Positions 1 through 5,805 of a stretch of 7,045 nt of DNA are shown in pieces. Location of the stretch: positions 1 to 7,045 of the forward strand of contig JAZNUH010000144.1 in NCBI GenBank assembly GCA_045592225.1, given 5' to 3'. How positions within the stretch are numbered: the stretch's first letter is position 1; each line of letters opens with the position of its first letter. Made by a program: the position numbers and the translations under genes. The DNA is from JAZNUH01 sp045592225 (GTDB lineage: Bacteria; Bacillota; Clostridia; UMGS1883; UMGS1540). Under the pieces are notes generated by a model. The model made no database searches. It saw only the letters and a program-made list of their open reading frames with translations, and was not told where the DNA came from.

Positions 1-32
1 ACTTGACAAAAGCATACAAAGGAGTAAATAAA

Positions 33-2525
33 ATGAAAACGGTATTTTATCTGAGGAAAACAGTATGCATATTTTTGATGCTGGTGATTCTTGCTACGGC
101 TTTGCCTGTACTTGCTTACGGTTCTACCGAAACGCAGGGCAGTTGTGGAGAGAACCTTACCTGGAAACTTGAATACAGGGTGTTAACCATAAGTGGCAAT
201 GGGGCAATGAAGGAATATTCCTTTGAAGACCCTTCTCCCTGGGAAGGAAGATATGACATAGGTGAGGTGGTTATCGAGGAAGGCGTTACAAGTATATCCT
301 ACTGTGCATTTTCCATGTGTTCATATATGACAAGTGTTTCTTTGCCCAAAAGCATGAAAAACATACACGAATACGCTTTTACAGGCTGTGATGGGTTAAG
401 AGAATTTTCGGTGCATACAGAAAATCCTTATTACAAAACCGTGGATAATGTGCTTTTTACAAAGGATATGTCAAAGCTTATTATGTATGTAGGAACAGAC
501 TCCGAATATACAATACCGCAGGGAACAAAAATTCTGGCAAGCGGCTCGTTTGACAGTTACAGATTCAGTACATTACGCATACCGGCATCGGTTACTACTA
601 TTGAACACGGTGCATTTTACGGAAATAACTCTGTAAAAGATATTTACTTCGAGGGCACCAAAAAGAACTGGGACAAAATATATGTTGAGTGGAATCCCGA
701 CCTTGATGTAACCTTTAATGAAAAACTGTATATGCATTTTGATAATGACCCTGATATGAACAAGGTAACATCAGTTGAGTTTAATCAAAGGGTTTATTAT
801 GTCATCAGGGGAGAAGAAGTAATTTTAGATGTAGCTGTATATCCGTCTGATGCTCCCTGTAAAGATGTTTTCTTTACATCCAGAAACGGTGCGTGCGTTT
901 TAAAAAATAAAGGTAAGCTTGTTGCCATAGAAGCGGGCGAGGCAGAAATTGAGGTTGAAACATACGACGGCCATAAAACAGCAACCTGTAAGGTTATAGT
1001 TCAGCATGAACCCGATTACGACCTTGCAGAAACTGTTATTTTACCCGAACAAGAGGGTAAGGTTAACAAGAAAACAATTAACCATACCGGTGATTACACG
1101 CAAATGCATTATCGAAGCGGAATATCAAATTACTCTCATATAATGAAAACCAACATTTTTGATGTAACAAAAGATTCACTTTCGATTATAGATGCTACAA
1201 ACGGATATTTAAGTATTGAAAAATACAATCATAATTATAATCTTCTGAGCAAGAAAACAATACAATACGAGCTGCCTTTATACGGAGGGTTTTACAGCAC
1301 CGAAAAATACAATTTTGCGGTTTTTGGGCAGGACAACCCAAATGATGACGATAACGTAGAGGTAATAAGGATTGTAAAATACGACAAGGATTTTAACCGG
1401 TTATCGTCTTGTTCTGTTAAGGCTTGCGCTACTGCATATCCATTCAGCTCAGGCTCGCTGAGAATGGATTTTGACGGAAAAACACTGGCAATACACACAG
1501 CCAGAAAGCACTACAAAAGTACAGGTGAAATTATTCCCGTAAACCACCAGGGTCAGCTCAGCCTTTTAATGGATGTTGACACAATGAAGATAAAAAACAT
1601 TCTGACTACATTTCAGGAAAATCATGTTTCGCATTCGTTTAATCAGTTTGTGCAATATGATGGCGAAGACTTGTATTTTTTAGATCATGGCGACGCATAT
1701 CCAAGATCGATAATTACCTTTAAAAGAAGCAAAGGCGTTTACACACCAAGGGAGCTTTACAGCTTAAGAGGTGTGGTTGGAGATAATTATACGGGCGTAT
1801 CTTTAGGTGGATTTTCTGTTGATAAAAATAATATACTTGTTGCCTTTAACAGCATAAATTATGCCGAAAAGGAAAAAATTGAATATGCAGATGGCGAAAC
1901 AAGGGATATTTTATTACTTAGTGCCGAAAAAAACGGCACGGGGATAACAACAAGAAGATATACCGACTATTCAAGAGAAAACAAAGTGGCTTCGTTCCCA
2001 TATCTTGTAAAGGTTAAAGATGGAATGTATCTTCTTATGTGGGAAGAATTTTTATACAAGTACAGCGAATTTTGGGAAAACGAGGTAGGCTATACACAGG
2101 GCATTAAATATATGCTTGTAAATGAATACGGCGAAAATCTTTCAAAGGTATTTTACGACAAAGATGCATATTTATCGGAACAATGTCAGCCTGTAATAAA
2201 GGACAATAAAGTTTTTTGGTTTACAAACGGTGAAAATAACCAGAGTACATTTTACTCGTTATCTTTAGAAAATATATTGCCAAAGGTAAATGTAACTGCA
2301 AAAAAGGAAAACGGTAAAATTACAGTCAGCCTTGAACATGCTCCTGCAAATTCAATGGTATTTTTAGCACTACATAAAGAAAAGTCTTTGGTTTCAGTTA
2401 AAAAGCAAGATTATGCAGGAGAAAATGTTGTTTTTAATATATCTGAAAATTATGATAATGCAACTGTTTATGTATGGGAAAGTAATGGTTTAAGACCTGT
2501 ATGCGCTCCGGAAACAGTGAGATAA
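33..2525 (+). CDS. Secreted BspA-like leucine-rich-repeat / Ig-like protein with large unassigned C-terminal region
   Basis: Predicted extracellular protein of 830 residues; exact function unknown. I chose ATG 33 because AAAGGAG at 18-24 sits 8 nt upstream; the in-frame TTG at 3 has no visible site. Residues 1-28 form a signal peptide: Lys/Arg start, hydrophobic core, and VLA|YGS as the likely cleavage point. Residues about 38-225 are BspA-type (LRR_5) repeats, recognised by recurring pieces such as VVIEEGVTSISYCAF, VSLPKSMKNIHEYAF and LRIPASVTTIEHGAF. Residues about 243-324 look like a bacterial Ig-like (Big_2) domain (VTSVEF..., then GEAEIEVETYDG). Residues 325 to about 745 contain beta-rich repeats suggestive of a propeller, with SHSFNQF near 533 and DHGDAYPRS near 551. 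The last ~85 residues look like a beta-sandwich ending in VYVWES. There is no LPXTG motif or transmembrane anchor at the C-terminus. Such proteins usually bind surfaces or glycans in gut Firmicutes; that role here is inference. The gene precedes a convergent regulator and shows no link to the methyltransferase operon. Confidence 0.85.
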   Translation: MKTVFYLRKTVCIFLMLVILATALPVLAYGSTETQGSCGENLTWKLEYRVLTISGNGAMKEYSFEDPSPWEGRYDIGEVVIEEGVTSISYCAFSMCSYMTSVSLPKSMKNIHEYAFTGCDGLREFSVHTENPYYKTVDNVLFTKDMSKLIMYVGTDSEYTIPQGTKILASGSFDSYRFSTLRIPASVTTIEHGAFYGNNSVKDIYFEGTKKNWDKIYVEWNPDLDVTFNEKLYMHFDNDPDMNKVTSVEFNQRVYYVIRGEEVILDVAVYPSDAPCKDVFFTSRNGACVLKNKGKLVAIEAGEAEIEVETYDGHKTATCKVIVQHEPDYDLAETVILPEQEGKVNKKTINHTGDYTQMHYRSGISNYSHIMKTNIFDVTKDSLSIIDATNGYLSIEKYNHNYNLLSKKTIQYELPLYGGFYSTEKYNFAVFGQDNPNDDDNVEVIRIVKYDKDFNRLSSCSVKACATAYPFSSGSLRMDFDGKTLAIHTARKHYKSTGEIIPVNHQGQLSLLMDVDTMKIKNILTTFQENHVSHSFNQFVQYDGEDLYFLDHGDAYPRSIITFKRSKGVYTPRELYSLRGVVGDNYTGVSLGGFSVDKNNILVAFNSINYAEKEKIEYADGETRDILLLSAEKNGTGITTRRYTDYSRENKVASFPYLVKVKDGMYLLMWEEFLYKYSEFWENEVGYTQGIKYMLVNEYGENLSKVFYDKDAYLSEQCQPVIKDNKVFWFTNGENNQSTFYSLSLENILPKVNVTAKKENGKITVSLEHAPANSMVFLALHKEKSLVSVKKQDYAGENVVFNISENYDNATVYVWESNGLRPVCAPETVR

Positions 2526-2564
2526 ATGTTACAAAGCATACAAACAGAAAGCAGAGATGATGGC

Positions 2565-2651
2565 ATGGAAAAAGCAGAACGAAAAAAACTAAGCTGGGTA
2601 CGGCTTGACAATGCGGCGAGAGAGGTTATGGAGAGAAAGCTTTTCTTTTAA
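2565..2651 (+). pseudogene. Possible gene relic or small ORF carrying a WVRLDNAA motif
   Basis: This is a 28-codon frame starting ATGGAAAAAGCA and ending TAA. Its middle reads LSWVRLDNAAREV. From memory, W-[VY]-[RK]-LDNAA followed by K-I-[FY]-P is the N-terminal signature of a family of clostridial and Bacteroides proteins annotated as alcohol-acetyltransferase-like (condensation-fold) enzymes of several hundred residues. Here the similarity ends after DNAA and the frame stops about ten codons later, so it could be a 5' remnant of a deleted gene. The same frame is open from ATG 2526, directly after the stop of the upstream gene, giving 41 residues. No strong ribosome binding site precedes either ATG. 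It may equally be a chance frame; the call rests on one short motif. Confidence 0.3.
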
Positions 2652-2662
2652 CGGTTTGGCGT

Positions 2663-2695
2663 AAAAAAAGGCAGTGTGAACACACTGTCTTTTTA
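2663..2695. terminator. Bidirectional rho-independent terminator between convergent genes
   Basis: The stem GGCAGTGT (2670-2677) pairs with ACACTGTC (2682-2689) around a GAAC loop, with one G-T wobble, and is extended by five A-T pairs (2665-2669 with 2690-2694). Read rightward, it ends in TTTTT and can stop transcription from the LRR-protein side. Read leftward, the seven A's at 2663-2669 become a U-tract just beyond the stop codon of the regulator gene. One hairpin therefore serves both convergent units. Confidence 0.88.
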
Positions 2696-2698
2696 TGT

Positions 2699-3955
2699 TT
2701 ATTTACGGGATAAAATTTTATTACGATAGTTGTTGGGAGAGGTACCGGTTATTTTTTTAAACACACGGGTAAAATAGCTCTGGTCCTCATAGCCCACCAT
2801 TTGGGAAATATCTGAAAGTTTAAGCTCGCGGCTTTGCAAAAGTGCCTTAGCCTTGGTTATACGCACGCGGTTTACATACTGATTAAAGGTAACACCCGTT
2901 TCTCTTTTAAACACACGGCTTAAATAGGCAGGGGACATATACACTGCCGCCGCCATATCCTCAAGAGTGAGGTAGCTGGCATAATTTACACCTATGTACT
3001 GAATGCACCTGTGTATTATATTTGCGTGCTTACTGTCGCCAAAGCCAAACATACTGTCGGTAAAGTTTGAAAGGGTTTTTGAAAGCCAGGAGCAGTATTC
3101 GGAAAAGCTTTGTATAGATGCAGCCTTTTCAAGGTACTGTTGACACATTTCGAGGGCGGAGGCGGCATCTGTTCCGTTTTCTGCCGCAGTACGTGAAATC
3201 ATGACAATAAGTTCATATCCGCGGGATTTAAGGGTGGAAAGGCTATGACCTGACACAAACAGAGTACCCAGTATTTCTTCAAGCAGGCGGTGTGCCGTTT
3301 CGCGCTGACCGTGGGAAATGCTGCGCAGCAGCTCCTGTTCCTTTGAAAGAGAGTAGGCAGGGGTGGTGTTTTCACCCTTAAGCTGCGAAATATATGTACT
3401 TATATGGCTTTGTATGGTATAGGAGCGGTCAGCCTCTAGCAGATTTTTTTCAGCAGAAACATTGTTCATAAAGCCCACAGCCATAAACAAGAGGTTTGAA
3501 AGCTCTGTTGCTTTGGCAGGGGGGACAAAGGGTATAGCATCAAGAGATGCTACGCATTTTTGCAGGCTTTCGCCGTTAAGATGCAGACTTTCGGTAAGCT
3601 CGCAATCAATAAAATCCTGTTTTTCTACCATAATAAACGGTCCTGCGGTGATTTTTGCGGCAGTACCTTCGTCGCCTATTATGGGCGAAACAAAGCAGGT
3701 AAGACCCAGGGGGCAAAAATATATATATTTACCGCCAAAACGCTCTGCCTCGTTCATGCCGTAGATATGGGAGCGTGTGCATTTATCCCGTGAGCATCCG
3801 GCAAAGCCGGCAAGGGGGCAACAGGTAAAGCCGGGGCCTTCTTCGTATATGATATTTCCGTTGACGTCCGAAACAGTGCATCCAAGTCCCGTGGAAATAT
3901 GAAAGGCGTGGGCACAGTCTCTGGCAAGTTGATGGTCAAAAGACTCTTTAGACAC
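2699..3955 (-). CDS. AraC-family transcriptional regulator with PocR-type sensor domain
   Basis: Predicted 418-residue cytoplasmic transcription factor, probably the activator of the divergent corrinoid methyltransferase operon. Residues about 4-165 match the PocR ligand-binding domain: GCTVSDVNGNIIYEEG, a cysteine cluster (C45, C46, C54, C59), and YIYFCPLGLTCFVSPI with C81 and C87. A helical linker of about 145 residues follows. Residues about 312-415 are an AraC/XylS DNA-binding domain with both helix-turn-helix units: LTLEDMAAAVYMSPAYLSR, then LSDISQMVGYEDQSYFTR and the closing TGTSPNNYR. Start choice: GTG 3955 is preceded at 8 nt by GAGGTGAT, complementary to the 16S rRNA 3' end. The longer frame from GTG 3964 would overlap this site and begin only about 6 nt from the predicted transcript start. 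PocR of Salmonella controls propanediol and cobalamin genes, and the domain has been proposed to sense small hydrocarbon derivatives. Binding of the methylated substrate here is inference from the divergent position. Confidence 0.92.
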   Translation of the reverse strand: MSKESFDHQLARDCAHAFHISTGLGCTVSDVNGNIIYEEGPGFTCCPLAGFAGCSRDKCTRSHIYGMNEAERFGGKYIYFCPLGLTCFVSPIIGDEGTAAKITAGPFIMVEKQDFIDCELTESLHLNGESLQKCVASLDAIPFVPPAKATELSNLLFMAVGFMNNVSAEKNLLEADRSYTIQSHISTYISQLKGENTTPAYSLSKEQELLRSISHGQRETAHRLLEEILGTLFVSGHSLSTLKSRGYELIVMISRTAAENGTDAASALEMCQQYLEKAASIQSFSEYCSWLSKTLSNFTDSMFGFGDSKHANIIHRCIQYIGVNYASYLTLEDMAAAVYMSPAYLSRVFKRETGVTFNQYVNRVRITKAKALLQSRELKLSDISQMVGYEDQSYFTRVFKKITGTSPNNYRNKILSRK

Positions 3956-3959
3956 GGTT

Positions 3960-3969
3960 ATCACCTCTT
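3960..3969 (-). promoter_or_regulatory. Ribosome binding site that decides the regulator start
   Basis: On the minus strand this reads AAGAGGTGAT, an eight-base match (GAGGTGAT) to the anti-Shine-Dalgarno sequence. GAGG ends 8 nt before GTG 3955. The upstream GTG at 3964-3962 lies inside the site, so it is unlikely to be the start. With the predicted transcript start near 3970, the leader is only about 15 nt, with the binding site at its very 5' end. Confidence 0.8.
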
Positions 3970-3976
3970 AAAGTCG

Positions 3977-4005
3977 ATTATAGCATACAATTTTTTAAAT
4001 GTCAA
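3977..4005 (-). promoter_or_regulatory. Perfect consensus sigma-A promoter of the PocR/AraC regulator gene
   Basis: On the minus strand, TTGACA (4005-4000), a spacer of exactly 17 bp, and TATAAT (3982-3977) are all exact consensus. The spacer ends in TGC, which adds an extended -10. Transcription should begin near 3970. Such a promoter should be strong without an activator. The -35 is followed upstream by the repeat block at 4003-4043, whose first unit overlaps it, so repression or autoregulation through that site is possible. Confidence 0.88.
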
Positions 4006-4043
4006 AAAAGAGGACAAAAAAGTACCAAAAATGTATTCAAAAT
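4003..4043. repeat. Four helically phased CAAAA(A) repeats in the divergent promoter region
   Basis: CAAAAAAG begins at 4003 and again at 4015, CAAAAATG at 4026, and CAAAATAC at 4038. The starts are 12, 11 and 12 bp apart, about one helical turn. Units two and three share CAAAAA[AT]GTA. The block spans the gap between two divergent promoters: unit one touches the regulator's -35, and unit four ends just upstream of the poor -35 of the operon promoter. AraC-type proteins commonly bind direct repeats on one face of the helix, and phased A-tracts also bend DNA. Either or both roles are inferred. Confidence 0.45.
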
Positions 4044-4044
4044 A

Positions 4045-4073
4045 CAAGCAATGAAAAATAAATATGGTATAAT
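4045..4073 (+). promoter_or_regulatory. Operon promoter with extended -10 and weak -35
   Basis: TGG-TATAAT (TG at 4065-4066, TATAAT at 4068-4073) is a consensus extended -10. At a 17-bp spacing the -35 position reads CAAGCA (4045-4050), far from TTGACA. The transcript would start near 4080, leaving a leader of about 25 nt, too short for a cobalamin riboswitch. The poor -35 next to the phased repeats fits dependence on an AraC-type activator. Confidence 0.75.
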
Positions 4074-4091
4074 TTATTTATAAGATTGAAC

Positions 4092-4096
4092 GGAGG
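4092..4096 (+). promoter_or_regulatory. Ribosome binding site that decides the corrinoid-protein start
   Basis: GGAGG ends 8 nt before ATG 4105. The in-frame TTG at 4099 is only 2 nt away from it, too close, so ATG 4105 is the start. The ten bases CGGAGGTATT recur in front of the symporter gene at 6891-6900. Confidence 0.85.
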
Positions 4097-4104
4097 TATT
4101 GCGT

Positions 4105-4743
4105 ATGTGCATACTTAATGATATTTCGGAAAGTCTTCAGAAGGGCAAGGCGAAGGATGTAAAGGAGCTTGTTGCAAAAGCCCTTGAAGAAGGAGTGCCT
4201 GTACAGGATATTCTTGAAAAGGGTTTACTTTCGGGCATGGGCATAATCGGTGAAAAATTTAAAAATAATGAGGTGTATGTCCCTGAGGTGCTCATTGCAG
4301 CAAGAGCTATGAAAATGGGAACCGCACTGCTGAAACCCAAAATGACTGAAGCAGGAATCAAGACAACAGGGAAAGCCTGCGTAGGCACAGTAAAGGGTGA
4401 CTTGCACGATATAGGTAAAAACCTTGTTATAATGATGCTTGAGGGCAGAGGGATAGAGGTGATAGATTTAGGTGTGGATGTGCCGCCCGAAAGATTCGTT
4501 GAAGCAGCAGTTGAAAATAACTGTCAGATTATTTGTTGTTCCGCACTTCTTACCACCACGATGGGGGTTATGAAGGATGTGGTTGATGCGGCGGAGGCGG
4601 CAGGAGTAAGAGATAAGGTTAAAATTATGATAGGCGGGGCGCCTATAACAGAAAACTTTTGCAGTCAGATAGGTGCAGATATTTATACAGTTGATGCGGC
4701 AAGTGCGGCAGAAGCTGCGGTAATGCTTTGTAAGGGAGAGTAA
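4105..4743 (+). CDS. Corrinoid (cobalamin-binding) methyl-carrier protein of a three-component methyltransferase system
   Basis: Small cytoplasmic corrinoid protein of 212 residues, the usual size for the MtaC/MtbC/MttC type. Its cobalt takes a methyl group from a substrate-specific methyltransferase and gives it to a second one. Residues 1 to about 85 form the four-helix cap (B12-binding_2), seen in LLSGMGIIGEKFKNNEVYVPE and ARAMKMG. The rest is the Rossmann-like B12 domain: GDLHDIGKN gives DxHxxG (D99, H101, G104), with H101 the expected lower-axial cobalt ligand. SAL (S146-L148) and GGAP (from G177) complete the DxHxxG-(41)-SxL-(28)-GG signature. It is the first gene of the operon; its stop is followed after 3 nt by the next ATG. 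The sequence does not reveal the substrate. A methionine-synthase-like B12 fragment is unlikely because the protein is complete at free-standing size. Confidence 0.93.
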   Translation: MCILNDISESLQKGKAKDVKELVAKALEEGVPVQDILEKGLLSGMGIIGEKFKNNEVYVPEVLIAARAMKMGTALLKPKMTEAGIKTTGKACVGTVKGDLHDIGKNLVIMMLEGRGIEVIDLGVDVPPERFVEAAVENNCQIICCSALLTTTMGVMKDVVDAAEAAGVRDKVKIMIGGAPITENFCSQIGADIYTVDAASAAEAAVMLCKGE

Positions 4744-4746
4744 ATT

Positions 4747-5805
4747 ATGAGCGACAGTATGACAGTAAGAGAAAGGTATATAGCATATATTTCGGGCAAA
4801 CCGGTAGACCGTGCGCCCGTTGTTGAACAGGCACCGTGGTGGGGAGTTACAGTTGAAAGATGGAGAAATGAGGGACTTCCTGCAGAACTTGATGCTATAG
4901 GTATTACAGAATATTTCGGACTTGATAAATGGCTTGGAAGGTGGACTCACCCCTTTACAGCAGAGACTCCGCAGGCAAAGGGAGAGGGGCTTGGTGTTAT
5001 GGAGGACGAGGAAGACTACGAGAAAATCTTGCCCACCCTGTTTACTCCGCCTGAAAAGGTTATACCTGAAGACCACGCGCAGATGATGAAAATGACACAG
5101 AAGGGCGAAGCCTCGGTACATTGTTTTAATATACCCGGGTCTTTCTGGTATCCGCGAAATCTTTTTGGTATAGAAATTCACCTGTTCAGCTTTTATGATT
5201 ATCCTGACCTTTACAAAAGGGTGTGTGAGGATTACGCAGACTGGCTGGAGAGGGTTTTTGACTATGTATTTAATAAGTATCACTTTGATTCTGTGTGTTT
5301 TTCCGAGGATATGAGCTATAATGGCGGTGCTATGATTTCAAAGGATTTGTTTGACGAGTTTATTGCACCCTTTTACAAAAGACTCGTTCCTATTGTACAC
5401 GGCTACGGCAAGCCTGTTTCCATAGACTCGGATGGTGACATTACCGAGGCGGTGGACTGGTACGGCTCGGTGGGTGCCGATATAATGTCACCTCTTGAGC
5501 GTCAGGCAGGGGTTGATGTATCAGTATACATTGGCAAGCAACCCGAAATGGCATTTGTGGGTCACTTTAATAAAATGTGTATGAAAAACGGAGAAGAAGC
5601 AATGCGCGAGGAATTTGAAAGACTGTTGCCATCTATGAACAGAGGCAAGTTTATTCCTGCTGTAGACCATCAGACACCTCCTGATGTATCACTTGAAAAT
5701 TACAGGATATATGTGTCGCTTCTTAAAGAATATGCAGGCAAAATTGACTGCTCTCGTAAAGGAATTTTACCCTGCAGAGTGTTTGGTGGGGGAGAAAATA
5801 AATGA
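4747..5805 (+). CDS. UroD-fold protein lacking the zinc site; candidate substrate-side methyltransferase
   Basis: Member of the uroporphyrinogen decarboxylase (UroD)/methyltransferase superfamily, 352 residues, close to the TIM-barrel family length. RERYIAYISGKPVDRAPV near the N-terminus is typical. Where MtaA-like enzymes carry HxC, it has SIDSDGD (D227, D229, D231). Where they carry the third ligand in GCD[IV]P, it has AVDHQTPPDVSLENY (D307, H308). It also has SEDMSYNGG (E187, D188). This belongs to a sub-branch usually annotated simply as UroD family and often found beside corrinoid proteins. It is unlikely to decarboxylate uroporphyrinogen, since no haem genes are nearby. By position I infer that it is the first methyltransferase, moving a methyl group from an unknown donor to the corrinoid. 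GGGAG at 4734-4738, within the end of the upstream gene, supports ATG 4747. About 20 residues beyond the usual end (after YAGK) include two cysteines, of unknown meaning. Confidence 0.85.
   Translation: MSDSMTVRERYIAYISGKPVDRAPVVEQAPWWGVTVERWRNEGLPAELDAIGITEYFGLDKWLGRWTHPFTAETPQAKGEGLGVMEDEEDYEKILPTLFTPPEKVIPEDHAQMMKMTQKGEASVHCFNIPGSFWYPRNLFGIEIHLFSFYDYPDLYKRVCEDYADWLERVFDYVFNKYHFDSVCFSEDMSYNGGAMISKDLFDEFIAPFYKRLVPIVHGYGKPVSIDSDGDITEAVDWYGSVGADIMSPLERQAGVDVSVYIGKQPEMAFVGHFNKMCMKNGEEAMREEFERLLPSMNRGKFIPAVDHQTPPDVSLENYRIYVSLLKEYAGKIDCSRKGILPCRVFGGGENK

Noticed and set aside
3..31. TTGACA at 3-8 as a -35 element for the first gene, and TTG 3 as its start
   Set aside because: A -10 at normal spacing would fall on the ribosome binding site and start codon. 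TTG 3 has no upstream site, and ATG 33 yields a clean signal peptide.
1921..1939. Hairpin GTGCCG-A7-CGGCAC inside the LRR-protein gene
   Set aside because: A six-pair stem in coding sequence without a T-tract; most likely codon-driven.
2531..2544. ACAAAGCATACAAA resembling ACAAAAGCATACAAA at 6-20 (AGCATACAA also at 3982-3990)
   Set aside because: The match is short, has one indel, lies in A-rich intergenic DNA and does not extend; the third copy is explained by the regulator promoter. Treated as chance.
3462..3793. Two rightward open frames within the regulator gene
   Set aside because: They lie opposite the conserved PocR domain, lack ribosome binding sites and have no recognisable product.
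4074..4104. Cobalamin riboswitch ahead of the corrinoid-protein gene
   Set aside because: The predicted leader is only about 25 nt and the whole divergent gap is under 150 bp, too short for a riboswitch plus promoter. No B12-box-like sequence was seen.
4468..5283. Long minus-strand open frame (271 codons) opposite the corrinoid and first UroD-fold genes
   Set aside because: It is antisense to two clearly recognisable genes, its translation resembles no family, and it has no promoter or ribosome binding site.
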